From Theristus sp. LFF4_11 (lineage: Eukaryota > Nematoda > Chromadorea > Monhysterida > Xyalidae), in assembly GCA_030248135.1 (NCBI GenBank), contig JASANC010003281.1, forward strand, positions 62,001 through 126,000: a stretch of DNA of 64,000 nucleotides, in the 5' to 3' direction. The position numbers and the translations under genes were made by a program. Position 1 is the first letter of the stretch, and every line of letters begins with the position of its first letter. A model generated the notes under the pieces. The model searched no databases, was not told the DNA's origin, and was given only the letters and a program-made list of their open reading frames with translations. Below, in pieces: positions 53,200 through 64,000 of this stretch.

Positions 53200-56100
53200 C
53201 GTCAGTGAAGGTCGCCTCAGAACGTTTGGCGGCGAGGTTCTCCTGACTTCAGGTCTTTTCAAAACTTCACCGTCGAAAATTCCCACTCCGGAACTGGAAT
53301 TTCCGTGCTCAGCACCTTCCTGTTGCGTTTTCAATCTTCTTTTTCTCATATTTCGCATCTTACAGTCCTTTTCGACTATCGAATCAATATCTGCCCGAAA
53401 TACTGCCGAATCAATCCATTTTTTGCGATCAATGTGTGAATCGACAAATCAACAAAAGTTATGAGTCAGTGGAAGTCGGTTTTTGAAACTTTTTTGTTTT
53501 CTGAAAAGCGAATCATTACACAAGTCATATTTGAAGTGTGTAAAAAGCAATGAACCCGTAAATTACAGGAATTTGCTGAAGTACTTAATTCAGTGTAAGA
53601 TAAAAAAATACAAATTTTCATAATTTCCGCCTTTTTCAGGCGCCATCGTGTCATCAATAAAGCGTTTCTGCACATGCCTGCACGAATGAGTAATTGAGGA
53701 TTCAAAAATTATTGTAGTAGTTTCAAACGAAAAAATGTTATTGTCGACAAAACGTGCGTTTTTCAGTAATGCGCATCTCGAATAAAAAAAGGCGACGTGA
53801 AATGTCGCGAATGCACGACTTTTCGGGGGGCGGCGGTGGTGCGGCGGCACGAATGGTTTAGAGATGATTGAAAGATGGAACTGAATGAACAAAAAAAAAC
53901 TTGTTGTACCCTCCTATCACCGAGTCCGAGACAATAAATAATGAATTTATGACAAAAAATCGTCGCTTTGAAACTATTAACTTCAGAGAAAAAAAAACAC
54001 CATCGATTTACGAATCGAATGAGTATGCTTGAAGCGCTGCGACGCGCGATCTTTTTTGTTTTGTTCAAACGCGTGAAAATATCCACGCACAAAAGCAATA
54101 AATGATACTGAAATAATGAAAAATTTACACAATATATATGCTACGTGTCGATTTGATATGTTTGTTTACTTTAGTTTTCTGCTTGATTTGATGAATAAGT
54201 GTACAGGAGAGACACTGACTGACTGCCCACTAGATTTGCGGGCGAGCGGGGTTGTGAAGTCATGAAACAGAGGTGTTGAGTAAAAAGGGTGCAAAAAAAC
54301 AGGTTGGTTTTTTCAGATGTCATTGAGTAGTGCAGATTTGTTGACATTTGGTTGGTTGGTCACAAAATTGTGTCTTGAAACGCAAAAATATAGACGACAA
54401 AAACGAAAAAAGCAGATTACAAAGACAAAAGTGTGAAAGGCAACGAGAATGTTTCTGGTCATGAAGTTCAACGTGGAGAAACTTGCGGGAAAAAAGCTGG
54501 ATTGACTTGAAAACGACAGATTTTTCGGTGCAAAAACATCCAGAAATCGAAAAACACCCGAATTTGAACGTAACAGAAAAAGTTGAACGTAACATTTTCC
54601 AAATCATTGCAGTAATCATTTGCGACCAGAAGCACTTCACTACAACTGGTGGAGCGGTTATTTCTGAAGTAGAAACACACACACAAACAAACAAACAAAC
54701 ATAACTTTTCCAGAAATGTGTGCGGTAATAAGTAATATGACGAGCATGAGTGTTATTCAGCAATAAATAAATGTAATCTGTTGATTACAAAATCATTCTT
54801 GACTGCTGAAGTTTTCTTTTTGCGCCGAAAACCTTTGCCCAACCGCGTTAATACAAAGGTCCCATAAGGACCTCGAGAACTCGAAAATTCTTTCAACCGA
54901 GAAAAATAGGAGCGAGTTTAGTTTGTATATGTGACTACGGCAACATGAATAGAATACTTACATACATTTACATGTATCTTGAAATGTTACTAGCGACGAT
55001 GATAAAAAAATATGCATTTTGCGGTAAGATTTTTCAGAAGTCAAAAATCGGAAATTATTGTAGAAAAAAACAGCGATTATTATTAGTGGGAATTGCGGAA
55101 TAATGGTGAAGAAAACGTTTGAGGTTGAGGGATCTATACGGGAAAGACCGAGTAGTGACTGAGAAGCAATGAAAATTATGTACTTAGACATTCACAAACA
55201 GAACGAATGCAAAAATACACAAAAATGCTGATAAATAAGATACAATACCGGAGAATCAGTGAAAATAATCCAACAACAGATAAAAAAGTCGATTCTTGAT
55301 CTCTGTACCTGTTTCTCTTGATGTATACAGGAGTGCAGCAATCGCTGAAGCATTAATAACTGGACATAATTTATTTCGCTACAGAGATTTTTTTGGACAG
55401 AGCAGCAAAAAACGAGACTAAAAAGTGATTATCAATCAATGTAGAAACAGAAATCTACACTACTATAAAGCAGACAACAAGGAGGAATATTTCAGGGAAA
55501 AAACCAAAAGTTTACACACAAAACTCAATGAGGACTGGAACAACATGTGATGATTTGAAGCGACGTGCGTATAAAAACCCAAAGAAAAGTATTAGGTAAT
55601 AGTAAGTTACCTACATGATGTGAGAACATGAATCTTAAGCAAAAGCATAATGATGAGAAAATAAAACAACACACTTAATTTATGACAATACATGAGTGAA
55701 AACAAACCTAATCAATGGTTACATGTTGGAACAGCGAGGCGACACAATGATGATCGAAATGAAGAAGAAGAAAGATCGATTCACGTCTGAAGCGGATAAC
55801 GACCGCATCTCGATATGGCGTGTTTTCGTTTTCTCTCTTCCGCAAACGTACGTGGAAGTAAAAGTATGTCTGCAGAAACCAGAAAGGTACACAAAAGACG
55901 AAATCAACACATACACCTGAACGTGTTTTAAGACAAGAGAAAACTGAAAATTTATATACCGCATTCTCATGACAACACCAATAAAAATTACATGCACCAC
56001 CAGTCCACTGGTCGTCTGACATCGCCACCGTGCATAATAATTACGAAACACACACGCCCCAGCCCCGGCTCGGCCGACACGCGCGCGCGAAGACGACGAC

Positions 56101-57752
56101 GACGTTGTTGTTGTTGTTTTTTCTTTTCCATTTTTGAGATTTACATTTTTTTCTCGTCAATTTTTCGATACAATACACCATTACTCGCTTGTAGTTTTCG
56201 ATGATTCTTCTTCTCAGGTTTCTGGTGATCTGACCGGCGAGTGCGAAGCGAGGTGTGCTGCCTGCTCGATGATGCCAAAAAACATTCTCCTGCGCACCCC
56301 TCCCGCCACCACCATCTGTGACTCGTGAAGGTCGTGTATAGTACTGCCACATCGCCAAACGCATCTTACGGAGACCGGACATTTAACATGAATTTATATG
56401 TTATATCGTGGTTTTTTCCTCTTAGTCCAATGTATGTGTTGTTTGCTTTATTTTATGTATTAAGGTATAGATATTGTGAACAAGTGTGTGCAGCCCTTAA
56501 ACCTTTTGCCCCGCCCCGCCCCACCTATTCTTGTTGTGTGCATGTGACCAGGGGAGCATCAACCGTCCGCGTTGTCAGTGGAATTTTGTATATTTACGGT
56601 TGAAAAAAGTGTTGAACCACATCTGTTAAGGTGTTGTCGCTGCGCTGTGTAAAGTTTTGCTGTTGATTTTTATCTCCACCCGTCGTCCGAAAAGGCAGCG
56701 ATGATCTATTCAAATACGTTTCAAACAAATCGCGCGATTCTTTTGATAAAAGAAAACAATAAAAGCGTTGGAATTGTCTGTGAAAACAGATTACGCAACC
56801 GCGCGCATGGTTTTCAAAACTTCAACATTTTCACACAAAACAAAGATCACTATTGACCAAAGATGCATGACTGACCGACCTGACTGACCACATTGCGGCA
56901 CCCGGTTGGTCTGGTGTTTTTGCACCTTCACATCTCCTAAAAAACGAATGAAAAAACACAAAAACGACTTTCAAAGAATGGAATGACGTCTGCGCGAGTG
57001 AACGCTATCCACACCTGTTGTTGTTGGTGACAGTGATGGGTACCTGAAAAATCAAAATCATGATTTGAATTTTTTAGCAATAAAAAAACGAATCATTGAT
57101 TGTGCGGCAACCATCTATCTTGGTAATTTTTACTGTCGACGAAGACAGATTTCTTTTTTCTCGTCTAAAATCATCAAATTTAAGAATGCCGATCACTGAA
57201 AAAGCGTACACACGTTTCTGATCTCCTTTCAGACTTGATCTAATGTTGTTCATTTTGAGTTCTGGTTTGTTTCTCATTTAGAATGGACGAAATCGATGAA
57301 GGAATTTTGAATTCTGTAAACAACCAGTTTCAAATATAGTCCACATCTGATTAATTTACAGTACTGATCGAAACATGGAAAGAATGAAATCAAATGACCA
57401 CATGGAGTTTGCCAGCGTGCAAAAAGAGAACAACTTCATCCCAAAATGCAACTGGTCGTGTCCGGGATTTATAAAATTGTCTAAAAAGTTATATTAAAAA
57501 TGCAGTTTCAATTTAAAACTTTGACATGTGGACAAAGAAAAGTGAAAGAGACCATCAAAACAGAAATCTGCTTTGTGTCCGTGACTCATTACTGCTTTGA
57601 CTAATCAGTAAAAGGAAGGTGCATGAGGGTAAATGCAAAAACATTGTTTCAACGCACAAATCCGTGTGAAACGCTAGTAAATGGCTGTTTTTAATTGGCT
57701 GAAGCTTCCATCACCATGGCTTTATTCCTAGAGGGCGTACGGCTCTCTTTAG
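53200..57752. other. Intergenic region between divergent mua-3-like and DUSP A genes
   Basis: AT-rich sequence with no supported gene. It must hold the promoter of the mua-3-like long form and that of DUSP A. No convincing TATA box or conserved block can be pointed to. Reading frames of up to about 147 codons occur but look random (no family similarity, poor codon structure). Confidence 0.55.
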
Positions 57753-57770
57753 TTGGTCGCCAAGAAACAC

Positions 57771-60199
57771 ATGGGCTCAAGGTTGCGTAATTTTTTCATC
57801 CAAAAACCAAAAGCTTACAATTTTCAACCGCTGACGACGACGGAAACGGCAGAAATCATGGCAAAATCGACGAGAACGGTGGACGAACAGACGAATGACG
57901 AACATCGAAGCGAGGTGGCACGCATCAGCAAGATCACCGATTTTCTTTACTTGAGCGGAATGTACGGACTGTCGGACGAAAGACTGTCAGCGTTGCAGAT
58001 TACGTGCGTCATCAACGCAACGAATATACCAGGTTGGGGGACGGGGGGGGGGGGGGGACGGGGGCGGGGGGCAGAGGGGGGAACAAAATTGTCACCCTCG
58101 TGGTCTGGACGGTAGCGCGTTACACTATTGTCTGCGTGCTTGGTGGATCGAGCCCCGCCGAGGGGTGTATAGGCATGACAGAGAAAACTCGATCGCCGCC
58201 CTACTCGACGGCGTTCTGTACGCTTTTCTGGGTAAAATATCGCGTAAAATCACCGTTCGTTCGTTCGTTCGTAAGGGTGGAGATGAAACGGGGGACACGG
58301 TAAGACCGGATTCTGTGGCTGGTTGTAGCCGAGAGTTGGTTATGCAGGAAATTGTTGTTTGTGGCGGGTCAAGAAATCTAGTCTGTTTGTGTTCCCTCGC
58401 AGGAAAAAATTAAATTTGGTTTTTAATTGTGCCGGACACATCGCCAGGTCAATGAATGAAGCAATCCGACTAAAACGCAAATTTAAAGTTGAAATTGAAA
58501 CATTGACTGCTTATTGTTAAAAACAGCAGCAGCACGTCCCTTAACCAGTAAACAAAACAAAAACGGACGACCGTAACTTTTTTGAGCACCGAAAGCAGAG
58601 GCCGCAAACTCAGCGAATAAGCAATCAAATAAATTATCGTGCTTTGTTTGTTTTAGTTCGGTTTCAATGAACCGTTGTAGACTCCTACTCGTTATCCTAA
58701 GCGAAGCCTTTTGAATAAAGTTCTAGTGCCGAATTGTCAGCACTGATTGAAATTGTTGAACGGATGATTTCATTCCATGCATCACAAGGATCAGCTCCAG
58801 TGTCGCTTCGATAGTTTCACCGTTTCACACGGTAGTTTTGCGATTGAACCGCTGTTTTTCCAAAGAAAAGGGGCCACTTTTGCTTTAATTCAGCATCTAA
58901 CCAACCGCACCAAAAAAACCGGTGTGGTTATGATCCCACTTTATTGTATTTCAGGATTATGAAAAGGCTTTGGTTAAACAGCGAAATAAAACCGTGAGAT
59001 CGCGTTAACAGTTGACACTATTTTTTGTTTTATCGTTCAGCAAAATATGGTCCAACCTACGAAGGCCTGGAGCACGTGTACGTCGACATCGAAGATGCTG
59101 ATGAGTCGATGATTCATTTGTATTTTGAGCCGATTGCGCAGAAAATCAGAGAGCACCGATTCCGCGGCGGACGCACGCTGTTGCACTGCAAGCTTGGCAT
59201 GAGCCGGTCGGCAACGTTGTGCATTGCGTTCGTTTTTTTTTTCATGTTTTGAGTTTTTGTTTGCAGACGCGCAGTTTTTGTTTCTTGTTTTTCTATCATT
59301 TTGAATTTGTAATTTGGCCGACACTCGTTGCACAGTTCACACGTGGGAATTCTGGTCTGATTGATTGATTTGGTTCAACATAACGTGACCAATATAATGC
59401 ACTCAATCAGAGCAGATGTCTTGGAAACTGTTTGCCATATACATAAAACTGCCAAATTTTTCGATGTCTGAAGTTACGAGGGAGATTTTGAAAATTGGTA
59501 GAAAGGGTTGCGACAAAATCAAAACATTGAAAGCGTGATCTATTTTCTTTTCCTTCGGTGATCTATTTCATTTATACAATTCCCCATTTGCAGTTATCTG
59601 ATGGAGATTGAGAACATGAGCCTTCGCGACGCGTTTTTGATGGTGCGAAGTCGCCGTTGTGTCGTTCGTCCGAACAACGGGTTTTGGAAACAACTGATTG
59701 CTTTTGAACGATCGTTACGAGGCGGCAAAACTTCGGTGCAAATGGTCAGACCTTGATTTTTTTGTTTGTTTTCATACAATTAAGCTGATTTGCTGCACTG
59801 CACATTGACCTCAGCAAAACAATCAACAATCTGCATCTTTGCAATCCACAAGCTTTGCATGAACGAGCAATTTTTCTGCGGAATCAACCGAACAAAGTCA
59901 TCACTTCAGTGGCATAAAAAGAAGTTGTCTGCCGAGATAGAGGTTTCTGTGTTACCCTTCTGATTTTGCTACACCCGTTGAATTTCAGACTTTTTTCATA
60001 AAAACAGATCAAACGCAACGGCGTTGAACTGCCGGATGTGCTGATTGATCTTCGCGCATCATCTGACGACAGTTTGGTGACGCAAAAGGTCGATTATTCA
60101 ACTGAATTCCCGAAAAAATGGCCGTTCAGAAAGCTCTGGAGTCGTTTACGGACGACAGCTTCTACGTCGAGTTTTGATCAGAACAGTAATGGAAAATGA
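57771..60199 (+). CDS. Dual-specificity phosphatase A, DUSP14/18/21 type
   Basis: Exons 57771-58032, 59041-59227, 59594-59744 and 60008-60199 give 263 residues. These atypical DUSPs dephosphorylate phospho-Tyr and phospho-Ser/Thr, often on MAPK-pathway proteins, in the cytosol. Visible features are the domain start (SKITDFLYLSG), the probable general acid Asp106 in DIEDADES, and the catalytic loop HCKLGMSRS with Cys137 and Arg143. The downstream segments VRPNNGFWKQLIAFER and VELPDVLIDLR both match the DUSP14 group. I start at the ATG at 57771 (MGSRLRNFF); a second ATG at 57858 would remove a 29-residue N-terminal extension. A perfect acceptor (ctctctttag) ends at 57752, so a 5'-UTR intron or a trans-splice site is likely. 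Intron 1 carries a G-rich tract and a SINE. Confidence 0.88.
58033..58083 (+). repeat. G-rich tract right after the DUSP A exon 1 donor
   Basis: Several G runs of five or more, including one of over 12, begin within five bases of the gttggg donor. It could form a G-quadruplex in DNA or pre-mRNA. Confidence 0.85.
58095..58255 (+). mobile_element. tRNA-derived SINE, copy 2
   Basis: CCTCGTGGTCTGGACGGTAG and GGATCGAGCCCCGCCGAGGG match copy 1. It lies in intron 1 of DUSP A, just after a G-rich tract. Confidence 0.65.
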
Positions 60200-60678
60200 G
60201 CTGTTTTTTTTGAAAAACGATCCGCAAGTTTGATGCGGAGTTATTGTGAAACTTGACACTACCTGCGCTCCTTCAATCTGGGCGAGCGACAACCACTAGC
60301 CAGCATCTTCTCATTTTTTTGTGTTAGGCACACATTCAATGACGACACATGAATTAAAAATATGTTCCCTAATTGATTCATTTTACTGGTGAACTCACCG
60401 TTTAAATGTCGAGCTTGATTTGAGCCCATGTGCGTGAATGAAACGTTATGTACACTTCGTTGGGTTCCGTATGCCGTTAATTAAGATGATTTTAATGAAC
60501 ATTCTACTCGCTTTATATATTTACTCTTATTTAGTGCCCACGTTAAAAGACATCAGATACAACCAACAGGTCAGTTTCGTAGAAAACCTTTGACGTTTGA
60601 CGTCAGTCAGCTTTCCACTAGGATTGGCGGCATTTCACTGATTGAAAAAGGCAGTCTGAAACCCAGGAAAACTAAAAA
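60200..60678 (+). other. Spacer between the two phosphatase genes
   Basis: AT-rich, 479 bases. It contains the end of copy A and the leader of copy B. No clear AATAAA signal is visible for copy A, and no repeat is recognisable. Confidence 0.4.
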
Positions 60679-62150
60679 ATGTCCGCCACCACGGCACTGT
60701 CGATCAGTCGGATTACAGATTTTCTATTTTTATCTGGCATCCATGCAGTGAAAGATGTGAACAAATTACAAGCGCTGAAAATAACCTGTTTGATCGATGC
60801 GTCTAATGCGTCGGGTAAGAAATGATTATTAAACAATTTACAAAATTCAAATTCTTGCATCCGTATGTGCAAGTAGCAACAAAATAAAGACCTCGTCTTG
60901 TTACTGAAACGCAGTGATCTGCTTCTGCTTGATTGTTTCGGGTGTTATAAATAAATTTTGAAAAAAGAAACAGAGTTATCTTATATATATTTTATCAAAA
61001 CACTAATTGAATTACAGAACACGAATACGAGTTCAAGTACGAGGACTATGGCATGGAGCACGTTCGAATTCCGATCGAAGATGAACGATGCGAAATGATC
61101 CATCTCTACTTCGAGATGGTGTCGACGAAAATCAGAGAACATCGGTTTCGGGCCGGTCGTACGGTGGTGTTCTGTCGGCTTGGCATGAGCAGGTGTTGAA
61201 AACACGTTTGAAAAAATTGTTAAATAAGTGCTGACGCTTTTTAACGGTTTGGCGGAAACGCATGCAACATGCGGAGACGTAAATTAAAAATGCAATAGGG
61301 GTAGACAAACAAAAATAGAAAAATACTCAAGCTTTTCAGATCAGCCACATTGTGCATCGCACATCTGGTGTTTTCCGAACAGCTTTCGCTTCGCGAGTCG
61401 TACTTGTTAGTTCGTCGCAAACGATGCATCATTCGACCAAACGTGGGATTTTGGGAACAGCTGATCGAGTAAGTCGAGTTCATTTTTCTTTAAACAATTG
61501 TAAAAAATGCTGTGAATGATATTTAAAAAATGTTCTCTTTCTGCAAGATCCATTTTTATCATTTTAATAAATAATTTGCATCAAAAAATACGTTGCCCAG
61601 GTTTGAGCGCCTCATGCGCGACGGTCAAACGTCAGTTCGAATGATTCAGCGTGGCGAAGAATATCTTCCCGACGTGCTCTTAGACATCCGTCGCTCGTCG
61701 GTCGAAAGTTTCGTGCTTTCGAAAATGCTCGCCAAACACCATCGAGCCGAGCCGAAGACGCTCGTTCAATTAGCGAAGCGATTCCGCTTCATGTCGATGT
61801 CGCAATCGTCAGAAGACTTGTCCACAGGGGCGCTCGAAAACGGCGGCGATGATACACAAAGCGGTGAAGGTTTCGAAAAACTGACTGTGAGGAAAGTACA
61901 CAAGAAACGGAATCGATCAACATCAGCGGTGCATTACGTAGTAGTTAATGTGAATCAGAAGTCGGCAAACAAACTGAATGCAGAAAGTGAAGATGAAAGT
62001 ACTGTTTATAAGGAACGCCCATTGTCCTCGAATGCGATTTTAGCTTTCCAAGCGCCGGGTAAAGGGTCTAAGAATGAGATAGAAAAAGTGGTGCCTCCAA
62101 CTCCGGCAGACGAACTGAGCGATCCGGAAAGTTTGGACTTGATGCAGTAG
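60679..62150 (+). CDS. Dual-specificity phosphatase B, tandem copy with altered signature and long tail
   Basis: Exons 60679-60814, 61018-61192, 61340-61468 and 61601-62150 give 329 residues. It starts MSATTALSISRITDFLFLSG, so the domain begins almost at once, without the N-terminal extension of copy A. The catalytic loop is FCRLGMSRS: Cys98, Arg104 and Asp67 (PIEDERC) are kept, but Phe97 replaces the His that normally lowers the Cys pKa. Activity may therefore be weak or changed. After CIIRPNVGFWEQLIEFERL and YLPDVLLDIR comes a charged, Ser-rich tail of about 140 residues, probably disordered. Only the first intron sits at the same place as in copy A. Confidence 0.87.
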
Positions 62151-62474
62151 GATTAGAAAATTCAGATATTTTTTATGTGAGTTCAAAAGTTTGTTTTTCG
62201 AATAGTTAAAGGTTAACTATTGTGTTTGAAACGTTTTGATTCAGCGGATCGTTTATTGATTTATTTTCAAATCACTAAAAAGCGATTAAAATGTTCCAAA
62301 GACATTCATGTTAAGTATGTTCTACCCATTAAAAAAGACGTATATTTTTGATACTTGATCATCACAACCATTGTTTTATTTTGTTTAATAGAGCCATTTC
62401 GACCAGTCATTTTCTTTGTTCCTGAAAACATTTTTTGATGCTTTTGGCCGAAACCTTCATTGCTGAAATAATAT
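62151..62474. other. Overlapping 3' region of convergent DUSP B and AIFM3-like genes
   Basis: 324 bases separate the two stop codons. The minus-strand poly-A signal AATAAA at 62375-62380 and a plus-strand ATTAAA near 62330 suggest that the two 3' UTRs lie close together or overlap. Confidence 0.45.
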
Positions 62475-64000
62475 TCATAAAGTTACTAACTGTTCAACAT
62501 CGTTCCTTGTAACTGTTTTTAGAGCCAGAAATATTTCAGCCATTTGAGCGGCTGTGGGATCAGCACCCAGTGTCGCTACTGCTTGGACCACATCATCTCT
62601 AAAAAAATACAATTGAAAGCTCTGTCTTTTGAGCTTTTTTCGTATGTACTTTCTCGCTAAACATTGCTAACTTTAAATAATACGCTGCAAACTTCAGTTC
62701 ATCTAAACTGCCGTTCACAATAACATCCGTGTAGCCGGGACCGTAGCCTAAAACAGATGTGCTTTTTTTAATCTGACGTAATTTAGATTATCGTTTTTGT
62801 TTGAACCGATTACAACAACATTTAAACGTATTTCCATTATTTTCCTGCACCAAAGTAACATTCTAAAGTGTTTCTAACATGTTTTTTCAAAAACTTAAAA
62901 CAGACCTGCGTATCTCAAGCTTTTCCCAAACATGGCAGACCAAAAGAATGGGACGCTCTTGATTGGTTCTGACTTGTTAACAATGCTCAATGCTGCACAG
63001 TGACCTGAAAAATAATCAAACAGAGTAATGACTCAATATTTGCGCAATTTATAAAAACATCATTAAAAATTGTTTCTCCAACTTTTAATTGGGCTCTTTG
63101 AAAAGTTCTGTTTAAAAAGTAAAAAACACAAACCATGTTTTGTGGCCATCTGCCAATGCTGAATGTTAATTCGTGGCGCAAGGTGCTTGAAACAAGCAAG
63201 CGGGAATGTGCAAATATCGCCGCAGGCATAAACATTAGGCACTGCAGTTTGAAAGTGTTCGTTAACTGGTACAAAGCCTCTGGAATCCAGTTCAATTGCT
63301 GGGTTGTTGCGAAGATAGTCGGTGCTTGGAACGCAACCTGTTTTGTGTGAACTTGTGGGCACAAAAATAGAGACTAAAAATAGAAAATAAAATAAATTAC
63401 CAAACTTTTCACAACGAAGCATCAACTCAAATCCACTAACCAATGCCAGCGATACAGACATCAGCCGGGATGATTTCATCATTCGTCAGCACCACCTGCC
63501 TCAACTGGCCATCATCAGAACCACGTAACTCTTTTACACCGCACTGCATTCGAAATTGGACACCGTTTGATTCGTGCAACTGCAGCAAGCAATCGAATGT
63601 TTTCTGGAGAAGTTTAATTCAACCTTTGACGAACAAATTATGTGAAAGAAAGGTTAGCTAACGGGCGACAGCTTTAGGTGAAAAACATGGTGAAGAAATC
63701 ATCAAAACATCGATGCTAAAGTAAATCAAAGCGTTGGATGCTAGCTAGATGCAAACGACAGTGACATCCGAAGCTGGTTCATTGATTTATTTCCGTCTTC
63801 ACCTAACAGTTGGCACGAAAGACGGGAAAAAAATATGCATGCAAACTGGGCATCAAGCAGAATGACACTAAAAACAGTCGAACCCTTTGAATGGCTTGAC
63901 CGACATCTTCACCAAGGACATGACTGAATGGTGTTGTGCCTCTTCCAACGACAGTAGCCGAAGTGACTTTCGTGATTTGACTTGCCGCGGCCTCCATGCC
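62475..64000 (-). CDS. AIFM3: AIFM3-like FAD/NAD-dependent oxidoreductase, C-terminal part (5' end outside window)
   Basis: Six exons on the minus strand (63884 to past 64000, 63441-63603, 63134-63337, 62906-63004, 62672-62747, 62475-62598) join in frame and end at TGA. The first matches the second half of the NAD-binding region (MEAAASQITKVTSATVV). Then come ADVCIAGIGCVPSTDYLRNN, SRGFVPVNEHFQTAVPNVYA with CGDICTFPL (the FAD-binding GD motif), NIQHWQMATKHGH, SAMFGKSLRYAGYG and LDELKFAAYYLK. These follow human AIFM3 closely. AIFM3 proteins are mitochondria-associated flavoproteins with an N-terminal Rieske domain, which would lie beyond 64000. A possible AATAAA poly-A signal lies at 62375-62380. 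Confidence 0.92.

Noticed and set aside
53590..54763. Several minus-strand frames of 100-147 codons upstream of the mua-3-like gene
   Set aside because: Biased composition (Phe, Cys, Ser), no domain, and no splice sites that would link them to exon 1a.

Overview
This is a eukaryotic (animal) window. Genes are split by GT-AG introns, coding exons are GC-rich and the introns are AT-rich and full of small transposable elements. The main gene product is an apical, cuticle-anchoring receptor of the MUA-3/MUP-4 kind. That family is known from nematodes, so the source is probably a nematode or a related ecdysozoan. The species cannot be named from the sequence.

From about 53.2 kb down to the left edge, on the minus strand, lies one very large gene of the MUA-3 type. 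I could join 55 coding exons (53199 down to 92) without breaking the frame, giving about 3,383 codons. The order is signal peptide, five LDL-receptor class A modules, about 18 EGF-like modules, a von Willebrand factor A domain, about 30 more EGF modules with one Thr/Pro-rich mucin-like stretch, SEA domain, EGF, second SEA domain and two EGF modules. The transmembrane segment and cytoplasmic tail must lie left of base 1. Most exons are symmetric phase 1-1 single EGF units. Inside the 10-kb intron after exon 11, at 34843-34912, is a second signal-peptide exon that joins in frame to exon 12. It looks like an internal promoter for a shorter form that lacks the LDLa modules.

To the right, on the plus strand, are two tandem dual-specificity phosphatase genes of the DUSP14/18/21 type (57771-60199 and 60679-62150). 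The second has Phe in place of the conserved His before the catalytic Cys and a long C-terminal tail. At the right edge, convergent on the minus strand, is the 3' part of an AIFM3-like FAD/NAD-dependent oxidoreductase (62475 to beyond 64000).

The non-coding sequence is largely mobile DNA. It includes eight copies of a palindromic foldback element, two CCAAT-bearing inverted-repeat families, a Tc1/mariner-type element, another inside a second palindrome, a hAT-like element, tRNA-derived SINEs, retroposons with tetranucleotide tails (one grown into about 250 bp of CAAT-type repeat beside a splice donor) and two Helitron-like elements head to tail (26.6-30.5 kb) carrying a roughly 190-bp minisatellite. 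Several splice sites of the large gene carry short local duplications.
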